Source: Candidatus Woesearchaeota archaeon
GTDB lineage: Archaea; Nanoarchaeota; Nanoarchaeia; Woesearchaeales; CALCXY01
Reading direction: 5' to 3'
Assembly (NCBI GenBank): GCA_030751555.1
Contig: JASMFX010000098.1
Coordinates: forward strand, 1 to 9,391
DNA length: 9,391 bases
The notes beneath the pieces were generated by a model. The model searched no databases and was not told where the DNA came from. It worked only from the letters and a program-made list of their open reading frames with translations. Made by a program: the position numbers and the translations under genes. This document shows, one piece after another, positions 1 to 6,881 of this stretch; position 1 is the first letter of the stretch, and the number at the start of each line of letters is the position of its first letter.

Positions 1-171
1 GGACTGAAATTAAAACACACCCATGAGGTAGACTCACTAAATGATTTCCTCCAAACAGGAACTCCCAATCTCATGGCTTACCAAGGTTGTGATAGATCAA
101 AGCATGGTTTTGGATTAGAACAAGCCCAAAAAGAAAAAATCAGGCAATATGCTGAGAAAAACCTAAAGTAA
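1..171 (+). CDS. C-terminal end of an unrecognised protein (partial)
   Basis: An open frame enters the window at base 1 and ends at a TAA at 169-171, giving 56 residues; the start lies outside. The visible part includes HEVDSLNDFL, PNLMAYQGCD and a charged helical tail ending in QYAEKNLK. It contains Cys, His and Asp residues, but I recognise no family motif and assign no function. The gene converges on mre11, with only 13 nt between the two stop codons. The continuous frame up to a clean stop, and the absence of a competing gene on the other strand, support it as real. Confidence 0.6.
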   Translation, partial: GLKLKHTHEVDSLNDFLQTGTPNLMAYQGCDRSKHGFGLEQAQKEKIRQYAEKNLK

Positions 172-184
172 GGCTAATGCCAAA

Positions 185-1384
185 TTAGAATTTTATAATT
201 TTTTTTACTTCTTCTTTTACCCTATCCTCATAATCAGTAACCCTCTCACCATCTAATTTATCATTACTCAAAACATCCATTAAATCGCGAACAAGCTTTG
301 CTTCATCACCATCAATCTTAATCTGCCCTAAATGCTCCTTAATCAACTTCTCTTCAATCTCTTCAACATTACCCTTCTCAACACTAATCGCTTCGAACTC
401 CTTTGTAGCCAATTTATTGATATTCTTCATGACAAAAAAAGCGCCTTTATCATAAAGCTCCTGAAAAATCTCCTTAAAATGAATATCACTTGCTTTACCA
501 AGACTAAGCGTACCAGCCAACCGCAAAGTGATGATAGCATCATTTACCACAACATTCCCTAACTTCTCTTTCAACTCTTTTTCTACCTTTTCTGCACTCT
601 TTCCATCACATCCTAGTTCAACACACTCCACTTTCTTAATCTCAATATCGATCCTTTCAGTTTTCCAATTCTCAACAATAAAAAAACCACCCTTTCGCAG
701 CTTCTCTAATTCATCAATACTATTAGGAAACAAAGGACCTGGATAGACAATCTTGCCGAAACCCTCTACCTCTTTTTCTTCAACAATATGCACATGCCCT
801 CCAGCATAGTAATTAAACCCCTTGGGCAAAAGAGACAATGGGCTGCTATCAACTTTCTCCATCTCTTTAGTCTTAAACTCTGTTAATAAGTTGTGAAACA
901 TGAATATCTTATCCCCCTCTTCCTCCTCCAACGGTTTGCGCAGCAATTCCTCATAGATATTCCTGTCAAGCCCACTCCTTTTCCCTAAAATTCCCGTAAT
1001 TTTAACACCACTCGTCTTATCGAGGGCAAACTTCAGCTTTAACTTCCCATCAACCTCTTCCCCTTTAGAAACATTAACAAACAATCCAGCCTTCTCCAAC
1101 ACCTCAAGCATGGTTTTTCCACTCGGACTATAATCATGACTCCCTGCAATTAAATAAATAGGAATCCCAACATCTTGCAGTTTTTTAAACTCCTCAACCA
1201 CTAAACTCAACCCTTCAATGCTAGGCAAAGCAGTATTAAACAAATCCCCTGCAATCAGAACAAAGTTTACACTCCTCTCCATACAAATCTTCATGGCACG
1301 ACGAAAAGCTTCATAACCAAGCTCTCTTAGTTTAGGATCTCTCCATCCACCTATATGACAATCAGCGATATGAGCAAACTTCAT
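185..1384 (-). CDS. mre11: Mre11/SbcD-type DNA repair exonuclease
   Basis: This is a 399-residue Mre11-type nuclease. The family resects DNA double-strand ends, normally in a complex with the ATPase Rad50. The calcineurin-like phosphodiesterase motifs appear in order: D8 and H10 (HIADCHIGG), D47 (IAGDLFN), S82-H83-D84 (GSHD), H164 (MFHN) and H197/H199 (GGHVH). The C-terminal half (about 225-399) would be the capping and Rad50-binding region. One metal-ligand motif is unusual: the family GNHD reads GSHD, so the Asn ligand is Ser. The start is chosen because MKFAHIADCH begins exactly where the fold begins and a TATA-like element lies 26 nt upstream. It lies downstream of herA and a small unknown gene on the same strand. 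Neither rad50 nor nurA is adjacent. Family assignment is firm; the activity of the GSHD variant is not shown. Confidence 0.93.
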   Translation of the reverse strand: MKFAHIADCHIGGWRDPKLRELGYEAFRRAMKICMERSVNFVLIAGDLFNTALPSIEGLSLVVEEFKKLQDVGIPIYLIAGSHDYSPSGKTMLEVLEKAGLFVNVSKGEEVDGKLKLKFALDKTSGVKITGILGKRSGLDRNIYEELLRKPLEEEEGDKIFMFHNLLTEFKTKEMEKVDSSPLSLLPKGFNYYAGGHVHIVEEKEVEGFGKIVYPGPLFPNSIDELEKLRKGGFFIVENWKTERIDIEIKKVECVELGCDGKSAEKVEKELKEKLGNVVVNDAIITLRLAGTLSLGKASDIHFKEIFQELYDKGAFFVMKNINKLATKEFEAISVEKGNVEEIEEKLIKEHLGQIKIDGDEAKLVRDLMDVLSNDKLDGERVTDYEDRVKEEVKKIIKF

Positions 1385-1406
1385 AGAAAGAGGTAATACT
1401 TCATTG

Positions 1407-1413
1407 TTTTTAA
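1407..1413 (-). promoter_or_regulatory. Weak TATA-like element for mre11
   Basis: On the minus strand the sequence reads ACATTAAAAACA, with the TTAAAAA core centred 26 nt upstream of the mre11 ATG. That spacing matches the stronger boxes of neighbouring genes and would give a leaderless mRNA. The core departs from TTTAAATA, so read-through from the upstream gene is an alternative. Support is mainly positional. Confidence 0.4.
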
Positions 1414-1453
1414 TGTTTTAGGTAAATCATCACTAGATTTCCAAAAAATAAAA

Positions 1454-1771
1454 CTAGTTTCTAATACCTACTTCATCCTTATACAGTCTCTCAAAAAGAG
1501 TATACACTCCTCCTGATACCTTATGACGAATTTTATCATCAAAAGAAAAAGTCCTTCTATACAATGGAAAAGTATACCCCCTAACAATTTCATGAACGAC
1601 CTCCTGAGAAGGAAGTGGATACACAGCGCTCATCTCCCTAATCGTTGATTTAGCCTCAACAGATTCAGACTTAAACTCATCTTTACCGATCATACCAAAC
1701 TTTTTCATCACAACTAAATCACAGAGAAAACTAACCATAATGTTCACAGCTTCACTAGGAGGTGTTCGCAT
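1454..1771 (-). CDS. Conserved-looking small protein of unknown function between herA and mre11
   Basis: This 105-residue protein is not one I recognise. It appears soluble: a hydrophobic helix-like stretch near residues 9-25 (VNIMVSFLCDLVVMKKF), a charged middle, and a basic/aromatic segment (about 64-95, with YTFPLYRRTF and VYTLFERLY). There is no Cys cluster, no signal peptide and no nuclease or ATPase motif. It sits where nurA often lies in archaeal HerA-Mre11 loci, but it is too short for NurA (usually several hundred residues) and lacks its acidic motifs. A near-consensus BRE/TATA lies about 32 nt upstream of the chosen ATG. An ATG slightly further upstream is followed within three codons by TAG, so this start is the only one with a coherent frame. 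A role with HerA or Mre11 is a guess from position only. Confidence 0.7.
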   Translation of the reverse strand: MRTPPSEAVNIMVSFLCDLVVMKKFGMIGKDEFKSESVEAKSTIREMSAVYPLPSQEVVHEIVRGYTFPLYRRTFSFDDKIRHKVSGGVYTLFERLYKDEVGIRN

Positions 1772-1798
1772 TCTACAACCACATAACGGGAATCCACA

Positions 1799-1812
1799 TA
1801 TTTAAACTTTAT
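1799..1812 (-). promoter_or_regulatory. BRE/TATA promoter of the 105-residue protein gene
   Basis: Minus-strand ATAAAGTTTAAATA matches the archaeal BRE plus TATA pattern (A-rich BRE followed by TTTAAATA). Its centre is about 32 nt upstream of the ATG at 1771, predicting a leader of roughly 5 nt. This suggests the small gene is transcribed independently of herA. Confidence 0.65.
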
Positions 1813-1860
1813 GGTGGCATACTAACATGTTTATTCAAGACTTGGCAACCCTCTCATTAA

Positions 1861-3387
1861 TCAACTAATCTCAACCCCACCAAAATCCTTCTTAACCAAA
1901 GGCTTTTTCCCAACCTTAACAAACTCCTCAAAAAGAGGAATCTTCAAAGGCGTTGCAAACTTCACAAAGTTACTCGAAACAATAGCCTCTCCCTTATCCA
2001 AACTACTGATATTTCGATCATCATCTGATAGATCCTGAGCAGAAGATTCAATAATCGCTTGTCTCTCTGGCTTCATCTCAATCCCCAATATTATTTTAGT
2101 ATTCATATTCGCAAGTATATCTCGAGGTATGAGCGAAGGTAACTGAGTAATCGCCATCAAGCCAACCTTAAACTTCCTCCCTTCCCGAGCAATCGTTTTA
2201 AATATGTTCGAACCACGTTCCAGCACCTCTTTTCCTAATACACGAGGAGCTTCCTCTAGCACAACACTAATAACCGGCTTATCCTTCAACACCCCACTAG
2301 AGCTATAAAATCTATACTTCCTCAAAATATCAGTAGCAATTAAACTCCCAATTAAAATCTCTACACTCCCTTCAAAATGCGAAGTATCAATAATAACACA
2401 TTTTCCATTCTCCAATTCAGAGCAAATATCAGAAATAACAGTTTCTCCTGCTTGAGTATCAAAAATCCCATTACAAACAAGTGCATCATCCTTAACATCC
2501 AGATCAAGCAGCTGCAACAGCCTCCTCCTTACCACATTCAATGTCCCCTCAACATATTTCTCCCTCTCAGAAAGCTCATCCTCCATTACAAGTGACTTAA
2601 TCCAATCCTCTCCATATTTTTTCCAATAAGAATAAAGTGCCTGTATCTGAGGATCACTCCACTCCACAACCCCACTAAAATGCAAAGGTGTTATTTTTTT
2701 CAAATTAATCTTCAGGGTTTTCCCACCAGGAGGAACATCCTTAGGCGTATAGTAAACTACTTTTTCCTTTGTAGCATGATCCTTCATCCCAACTCCATTC
2801 CTGCCATAATATTCATCATGAGGATCCAAAACCAAAACTCCACAATAATCCTTATCAATAGAATCCCATAGCATGGTTTTAACTAAATTACTCTTCCCAC
2901 GCCCAGTCGTAGCTGGAATTAAGATATGATGAGAAAAAACCTCTTTGCCATCTAAAAACAAATCAACATCCAAAGCCTTGCTTCCACTCCGAAGCTTGCC
3001 AATAAACAAGGGATTTTGAGGCTTTGTAATAAAATTTAAATCATCCTTCAAAACCCCACGTAACTCAGAAAATAATTTGGGCATACTCTTACATGCAAAT
3101 GCACTTCCTTCATCAATGCTAACCATGCCTTTAAGGGTAGCAAGCGTATAGGTCCTCAACTCCTTATCCATTAAAAACAATTCACTACCTTGCTCCATCT
3201 TCATTCCAGAATACAATTCCAGACTCTGTTCTGACATTTGAGCTCCAAACTCAACATCAGTAACCTGCATCAAAATCTTTTCCTTACCTTCTGCAATAAG
3301 AATCTCCCCCATCTCAATCTTCTCATCAGCTTTAACTCTGGCTTTTATCTTGCCATAACCTCCAGAAACAATTTGACCTTTAATCAT
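1861..3387 (-). CDS. herA: HerA-type hexameric DNA translocase/helicase
   Basis: This 508-residue HerA/FtsK-superfamily ATPase pumps DNA in family members, working with the nuclease NurA and with Mre11-Rad50 in end resection. A beta-barrel HAS-like domain covers about 1-95 (starting [15 protein letters not shown]). The RecA-type core has Walker [10 protein letters not shown] at 159-167, with K165 and S166. A DPHDEY motif (188-193) corresponds to the family's DPHGEY. Walker [13 protein letters not shown] has the acidic pair E378-E379. The conserved [21 protein letters not shown] (398-418) carries the arginine-finger and sensor region, followed by [12 protein letters not shown]. An insert at about 245-300 is presumably the helical bundle. 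Walker A begins with Ala instead of Gly. The start follows a strong TATA by 26 nt and matches the barrel start. Upstream on the same strand is a TrmB regulator. Assignment is firm. Confidence 0.95.
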   Translation of the reverse strand: MIKGQIVSGGYGKIKARVKADEKIEMGEILIAEGKEKILMQVTDVEFGAQMSEQSLELYSGMKMEQGSELFLMDKELRTYTLATLKGMVSIDEGSAFACKSMPKLFSELRGVLKDDLNFITKPQNPLFIGKLRSGSKALDVDLFLDGKEVFSHHILIPATTGRGKSNLVKTMLWDSIDKDYCGVLVLDPHDEYYGRNGVGMKDHATKEKVVYYTPKDVPPGGKTLKINLKKITPLHFSGVVEWSDPQIQALYSYWKKYGEDWIKSLVMEDELSEREKYVEGTLNVVRRRLLQLLDLDVKDDALVCNGIFDTQAGETVISDICSELENGKCVIIDTSHFEGSVEILIGSLIATDILRKYRFYSSSGVLKDKPVISVVLEEAPRVLGKEVLERGSNIFKTIAREGRKFKVGLMAITQLPSLIPRDILANMNTKIILGIEMKPERQAIIESSAQDLSDDDRNISSLDKGEAIVSSNFVKFATPLKIPLFEEFVKVGKKPLVKKDFGGVEIS

Positions 3388-3409
3388 AAAAACAAGTACA
3401 TCATCAAGA

Positions 3410-3424
3410 TATTTAAAGATTTAT
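3410..3424 (-). promoter_or_regulatory. BRE/TATA promoter of herA
   Basis: Minus-strand ATAAATCTTTAAATA is an almost perfect archaeal BRE/TATA. The TATA centre lies about 26 nt upstream of the herA ATG, implying a leaderless transcript. It lies wholly in the 41-nt gap after the trmB 1 stop codon, so herA need not depend on the trmB 1 transcript. Confidence 0.75.
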
Positions 3425-3428
3425 ATGC

Positions 3429-4151
3429 TCAAGAAGATGCTGTGTTCCACATCACATTAAAGAACTTATCATAAGAGTCAGCAGCAACCTTATTATGTAT
3501 CAGTATCCCAATAGGTTTCTCAGTCCAAATAATAATCCCCACCATATCATTCCTAATGATGGTCTCAGTGAGGGGCTCAAAACCTGCCTTCGTATACTTA
3601 ACTTCGCATTTACCATATCTAATCTCAGCTTTCCACAATCGAAGAGACTCATTAAACATCAGCTTAGCCTTAATTCCTTTCTCTGCACGCCTTTTATGAT
3701 ACCGAACCCACCATGACTCTCCCAACATCAGAGATTCAGACGTAGATCCAAAGGTATGATGCTCACTCCCTCCAGCCTCTAATAGTTCCAAGAGCAATTC
3801 TTTAACACCTCTGATATTCCTAAACGTTACTACTTCTGGCTTTTCCTGAGCAGTTTCCTGTTTCAGCAGCATCTCTGGTAGTATTTTCTCAAACCTCTCC
3901 TTTTTCTCATCAATAAATTCAATAATATGACGAGGATTAGCTGCCTGATAGTGTTTTCTCGTACCCTCTTTCACATATGAAACAAATCCCTTATCCACAA
4001 GTTTATTGAGGGTCATGAACACCACAGAGCTCTGCAACCCTGATTTCTCCAATACAGGACCAGCAGTACTCGTCCCTAACTCAAGCAGAGCCATATACAC
4101 CTTTATCTCAGCATTCGTAAGCCCAATATCCTCTAGTATCTGATTGTCCAT
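3429..4151 (-). CDS. TrmB-family transcriptional regulator 1
   Basis: This 240-residue protein has the TrmB layout. A winged helix-turn-helix lies at about 1-72 (ILEDIGLTNAEIKVYMALLELGTSTAGPVLEKSG, then the recognition helix and the wing KEGTRKHYQA). A charged coiled-coil linker (about 75-100) is followed by a C-terminal TrmB-type effector domain (about 105-240) with WWVRYHKRRAEKGIKAKLMFNES and IIRNDMVGIIIWTEKPIGILI. Family members are archaeal repressors or activators, often sugar-responsive, that bind palindromes near BRE/TATA. The start is set by a TATA box 26-27 nt upstream and by the MDNQILEDIGL opening, which matches the paralogue at 6937-7686. It is divergent from the HAD gene across a palindrome, its likely operator. 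The effector ligand cannot be read from the sequence. Confidence 0.9.
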   Translation of the reverse strand: MDNQILEDIGLTNAEIKVYMALLELGTSTAGPVLEKSGLQSSVVFMTLNKLVDKGFVSYVKEGTRKHYQAANPRHIIEFIDEKKERFEKILPEMLLKQETAQEKPEVVTFRNIRGVKELLLELLEAGGSEHHTFGSTSESLMLGESWWVRYHKRRAEKGIKAKLMFNESLRLWKAEIRYGKCEVKYTKAGFEPLTETIIRNDMVGIIIWTEKPIGILIHNKVAADSYDKFFNVMWNTASS

Positions 4152-4173
4152 CTACCATAAAAACCCTTCTGAG

Positions 4174-4185
4174 TATATAAATCTT
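4174..4185 (-). promoter_or_regulatory. TATA promoter of trmB 1
   Basis: Minus-strand AAGATTTATATA has its TTTATATA core centred 26-27 nt upstream of the trmB 1 ATG, indicating a leaderless mRNA. The upstream edge of this promoter is about 10 bp from the palindrome at 4196-4209, so a protein bound there could affect both divergent promoters. Confidence 0.7.
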
Positions 4186-4195
4186 ACTTATACTC

Positions 4196-4209
4196 CTCCA
4201 AATTTGGAG
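4196..4209. promoter_or_regulatory. Perfect 14-bp palindrome, candidate TrmB 1 operator
   Basis: CTCCAAATTTGGAG is its own reverse complement. Symmetry extends to 4193-4212 with a single mismatched pair. It lies in the divergent gap between trmB 1 and the HAD gene, directly upstream of the BRE/TATA of the + strand unit and about 10 bp from the trmB 1 TATA box. Known TrmB regulators recognise short palindromes near promoters. That this one is TrmB 1's own site is inference from position and symmetry. Confidence 0.55.
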
Positions 4210-4210
4210 A

Positions 4211-4225
4211 AGGATAATATAAATA
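4211..4225 (+). promoter_or_regulatory. BRE/TATA promoter of the HAD/phosphohistidine operon
   Basis: The + strand reads AGGATAATATAAATA, with the TATA core centred near 4221. Initiation would fall near 4247, giving a leader of about 18 nt before the ATG at 4265. No convincing Shine-Dalgarno is seen in that leader (ATCAACCCAAA precedes the ATG). The BRE abuts the palindrome at 4196-4209. Confidence 0.65.
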
Positions 4226-4264
4226 GCTTCTAGCCCATTGAATACCTAAAGAAATCAACCCAAA

Positions 4265-5005
4265 ATGACAATCGAAAACTACTTACAAAAAACCATATTA
4301 ATGGACCTCTGGGGAGTAGCCCTAGACCAAGAAAAAGCAGGTAAGGTTATGGTAGATGCGTATAGACTCCAAGCTCATACAAATAATATTCCTCAAGAAA
4401 CAATTGAAGAAACTATTCAAGATTATCAACTAGTATTAAAGAACGATAAATCAGTTGCAGACAGAAAAGGAGAGATTGTTGATACTCTTCAAGAACTAGC
4501 TGAAGAATATATAGAAAAAGCTGATGACCCTAGAATAAGACAGGATCTTGAAGATTCTCTCTACCAAGATTTCATTAATGTTACAGAACATGCTCAAGAA
4601 GAGGGATACAATATTGCAATATTTACTACAAGAAAAGCAGAGTGGATTAGAGATTATATAGATAATCTTGGAACTATTTACGATGCTCAAGATGGTAAAA
4701 CAGTAGATAGAATCGAAGAAATAATTACTCAAGAAGAAGCAGATGGTAAAACAGTAGTTTCATTCACAGAAGACGCAGACAAGGCACTAAAAGCCGCTAA
4801 AGACACAGACATCCCTAACCTTATCTACCTTAACAGAGGAGATAACGGAATGACAAGAGAAGAATGCGAAGAACAAGGCATAATCTACGCTGAAACCCTA
4901 GACGACGTCTATGAAAGTCTTGTTGACAACTACACAGAAGAATTTGAATCATCTGAATCACATAGTGAAATCAATCAAGAAGCAGAGGCAGCAGAAAATG
5001 AGTAA
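4265..5005 (+). CDS. HAD-superfamily phosphatase-like protein with an acidic tail
   Basis: This 246-residue HAD-fold protein has motif I at 11-18 (ILMDLWGV), with nucleophile D14, but the usual second acid (DxD) is W16. Motif II is IAIFTTRK (117-124), with T121/T122. A lysine in DGKTVDRI (K145) can serve as motif III. Motif IV is SFTEDADKALKAAK (166-179), with E169 and D170, followed by NLIYLNRGDN. The order and the last two motifs resemble enolase-phosphatase (MtnC)-like HADs (FLSDVxEE...). A DxWGV motif I also occurs in some HAD subfamilies, so loss of activity cannot be assumed. Residues 224-246 form a Glu/Ser-rich, probably disordered tail. Its stop codon overlaps the next gene's start by 8 nt (ATGAGTAA), implying coupled translation. 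The substrate is unknown; the family call is good, the reaction uncertain. Confidence 0.72.
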   Translation: MTIENYLQKTILMDLWGVALDQEKAGKVMVDAYRLQAHTNNIPQETIEETIQDYQLVLKNDKSVADRKGEIVDTLQELAEEYIEKADDPRIRQDLEDSLYQDFINVTEHAQEEGYNIAIFTTRKAEWIRDYIDNLGTIYDAQDGKTVDRIEEIITQEEADGKTVVSFTEDADKALKAAKDTDIPNLIYLNRGDNGMTREECEEQGIIYAETLDDVYESLVDNYTEEFESSESHSEINQEAEAAENE

Positions 5006-6032
5006 ATGGCAGCAAAGATGGGGAGGAGCATACACCTTTCTTTCATGTAGCTACTGGGGTCCCGAATACTTTCATACCATAAAAAAAGTATTAGGAAAAC
5101 CATTGACTCCAACAGTATTTATCCACAAGAAGGGCAGTGTATCATTCCACATCCCAAAGGAGGCTCTTGACAACATAGGACACTACTTTGTCAACGCAGT
5201 AAAACAAGAACCATCTCTTGTGAACAAGTATCTGGATCGTATTCAAGATAACGCTAAAATCCTCTACAAGCTTATGGATAAATATCATGGCAAAATCCTA
5301 ACCCCCAAGCAATATGAAGAATATATTACCTACTATAATAGGCATCTTCCCCTTCAGGTATTCATGAAGAAAACACTGGAGTATCTACCTCCAGATATGT
5401 TAGAAAAACTTTCACCTAAATTCAAAGAAGCCAGATTTTACGCCGAGCCAGTATATAGCAGAACTGAAAAATTCTTCAGAGCATTAGCAGCCTCTATCGG
5501 AAGAAAGGAGAATATAGATCCTCAATTGCCTACCTGTCTAACCAGATTAGAACTAGAGAACTACCTAGAAAATGGAATGCTCCCCCAAATTGATATATTA
5601 AAGGAAAGATTCAATAGCAGTGTCTTACATAGTGAAGAGGGAAACCTAGAGATTCTGACAGGAAACAATGCAGCAAAATTAGAAAACACAATCTTTGAGG
5701 TAAATGCATCAGATCAAGTGAGTGGTAAATCTGCCCATCCTGGTAAGGTAAAAGGAAAAGTCAAAATCATGTTAGATCCCTATGGAAAAGATGATTTTCA
5801 AAAAGGTGACATCTTAGTAACAGGAATGACAAACCCAGATTTTCTCCCTATCATGGAAAAAGCCTCTGCAGTCATAACAGACGCAGGAGGTCTTCTATGC
5901 CACGCAGCCATCGTTGCAAGAGAAATGAACCTACCTACTGTCATAGGTACTGAAAACGCAACTAAAATCCTAAAAGATGGAGATTTAGTAGAGGTTGATG
6001 CTGAGAAGGGAATAGTAAAAAAACTCACTTAA
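4998..6032 (+). CDS. Stand-alone PEP-utilising-type phosphohistidine domain protein
   Basis: This 344-residue protein ends in the swivelling phosphohistidine domain of PEP synthase and pyruvate phosphate dikinase. Residues 237-344 include SGKSAHPGKVKGKV, GDILVTGMTNPDFLPIM and GGLLCHAAIVAREMNLPTVIGT, with H302 as the predicted phospho-acceptor. The N-terminal two-thirds (1-235) is mostly helical and resembles the linker region before the His domain in PEP-synthase-like proteins (EPVYSRTEKFFRALA, LTRLELENYLENG). There is no ATP-grasp nucleotide-binding domain and no PEP/pyruvate TIM barrel, so it cannot be a complete PEP synthase. The signature Thr before Cys-His is Leu (GGLLCH). ATG 4998 is chosen over an upstream frame extension because it gives the 8-nt overlap with the HAD gene; a weak GAGG lies 10 nt upstream. 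Its phosphoryl donor is unknown. The 3' end overlaps the convergent fic gene by 8 nt. Confidence 0.82.
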   Translation: MSKWQQRWGGAYTFLSCSYWGPEYFHTIKKVLGKPLTPTVFIHKKGSVSFHIPKEALDNIGHYFVNAVKQEPSLVNKYLDRIQDNAKILYKLMDKYHGKILTPKQYEEYITYYNRHLPLQVFMKKTLEYLPPDMLEKLSPKFKEARFYAEPVYSRTEKFFRALAASIGRKENIDPQLPTCLTRLELENYLENGMLPQIDILKERFNSSVLHSEEGNLEILTGNNAAKLENTIFEVNASDQVSGKSAHPGKVKGKVKIMLDPYGKDDFQKGDILVTGMTNPDFLPIMEKASAVITDAGGLLCHAAIVAREMNLPTVIGTENATKILKDGDLVEVDAEKGIVKKLT

Positions 6033-6876
6033 TCCTTTTCTCATGAACAGCCAAGTATCTCCTAAAAAAATATGCCATAAATCCCTCTTCTCCTCTCTGC
6101 AAAGCTTTATAATAAGAATTTCTCTTCTTGTATTCAATAATAAGCATAGGATATCCAGTATGCCAAAGTATATAGTTCATCAGTAACCTTCCTATCCTTC
6201 CATTTCCATCTCCAAACGGATGCACACTCTCAAATTTAAAATGTGCTCGGGCAGCTAATTCTACTGAATGCAGCTTACTTTTAGAAATAAACCTAATCAA
6301 ATCACTCATCAATTTAGAAACATCCTGCCAGTCAGGAGCAACATAGCTGCCTACTCGCACCAAGTAATCTCGATACTTTCCTGCTATCCCTAATTTTGTC
6401 TCTCCAAAAACTTTCTGATGCCACTTTAAAAGCAAGTCTTGAGATATTTTATCCTTTTTCTCGAGCATCTCCAATAATATTTTACTATGTGCTTCTGTTT
6501 CCTTAACATCATATAAGGGTTTATGAGGAGCTACCTTATCATGAATAATAGTTCTTGCCTCCTCGAGAGTTATGGTTGAGCCTTCAATAGCATTTGTGTT
6601 GTAGGTAAAAGCAATTGATAGTTCCTCTAATTCTTGTTGTCTTACAGATGCAGGGATCCTTTTCCATTCCTTTTGAAAATGATTTTTTATCTGCTCAAAC
6701 TTTCCGTAAATCTCTCCTTGCTCTTCTCTAAAGAAACTCTGCTTTAACTCATTGATATTTTTTGGAATCTCTTTTCCTAGATATTTTTCTTTAGTTATTA
6801 TTTTTCCTCTACTTCGATAAGAATACTGTAAGTAATAGTAATCCTTCTTCCCCTTCTTTCTCTTCAAAACTCTCAT
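6025..6876 (-). CDS. Fic-family AMPylase (class II, N-terminal inhibitory motif)
   Basis: This 283-residue Fic protein belongs to a family that transfers AMP (or another nucleotide moiety) from a nucleotide to target hydroxyl side chains. The catalytic motif HPFGDGNGRIGR is complete at 219-230: H219 base, D223 for metal, N225, R227 and R230. An inhibitory helix motif TNAIEG (94-99, pattern [S/T]xxxE[G/N], E98) precedes the Fic core, which makes it class II, self-inhibited. Residues 1-40 (KKDYYYLQYSYRSRGKIITKEKYLGKEIP) form a basic beta-rich segment like that in other archaeal Fic proteins, and resemble the start of IS1634-type transposases. The start is set by a TATA box 26 nt upstream. Its promoter is enclosed by a 13-bp inverted repeat. 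It lies 60 nt downstream of trmB 2 on the same strand and has no obvious antitoxin gene. Targets are unknown. Confidence 0.92.
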   Translation of the reverse strand: MRVLKRKKGKKDYYYLQYSYRSRGKIITKEKYLGKEIPKNINELKQSFFREEQGEIYGKFEQIKNHFQKEWKRIPASVRQQELEELSIAFTYNTNAIEGSTITLEEARTIIHDKVAPHKPLYDVKETEAHSKILLEMLEKKDKISQDLLLKWHQKVFGETKLGIAGKYRDYLVRVGSYVAPDWQDVSKLMSDLIRFISKSKLHSVELAARAHFKFESVHPFGDGNGRIGRLLMNYILWHTGYPMLIIEYKKRNSYYKALQRGEEGFMAYFFRRYLAVHEKRIK

Positions 6877-6881
6877 AAAAA

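Noticed and set aside
1392..1397. A GGTAAT half-site near the mre11 start, like the fic repeat arms.
   Set aside because: It is a single 6-bp match without the doubled ATTAC or an inverted partner, which is expected by chance in AT-rich DNA.
1454..1771. The 105-residue protein as a NurA or NurA remnant.
   Set aside because: It lies in a plausible place, but the length and lack of NurA acidic nuclease motifs do not support it.
4911..4997. An N-terminal extension of the phosphohistidine protein beginning inside the HAD gene.
   Set aside because: It would overlap the HAD frame by about 95 nt and encode a lysine/glutamine-rich stretch unlike the family. ATG 4998 gives the typical short coupling overlap.
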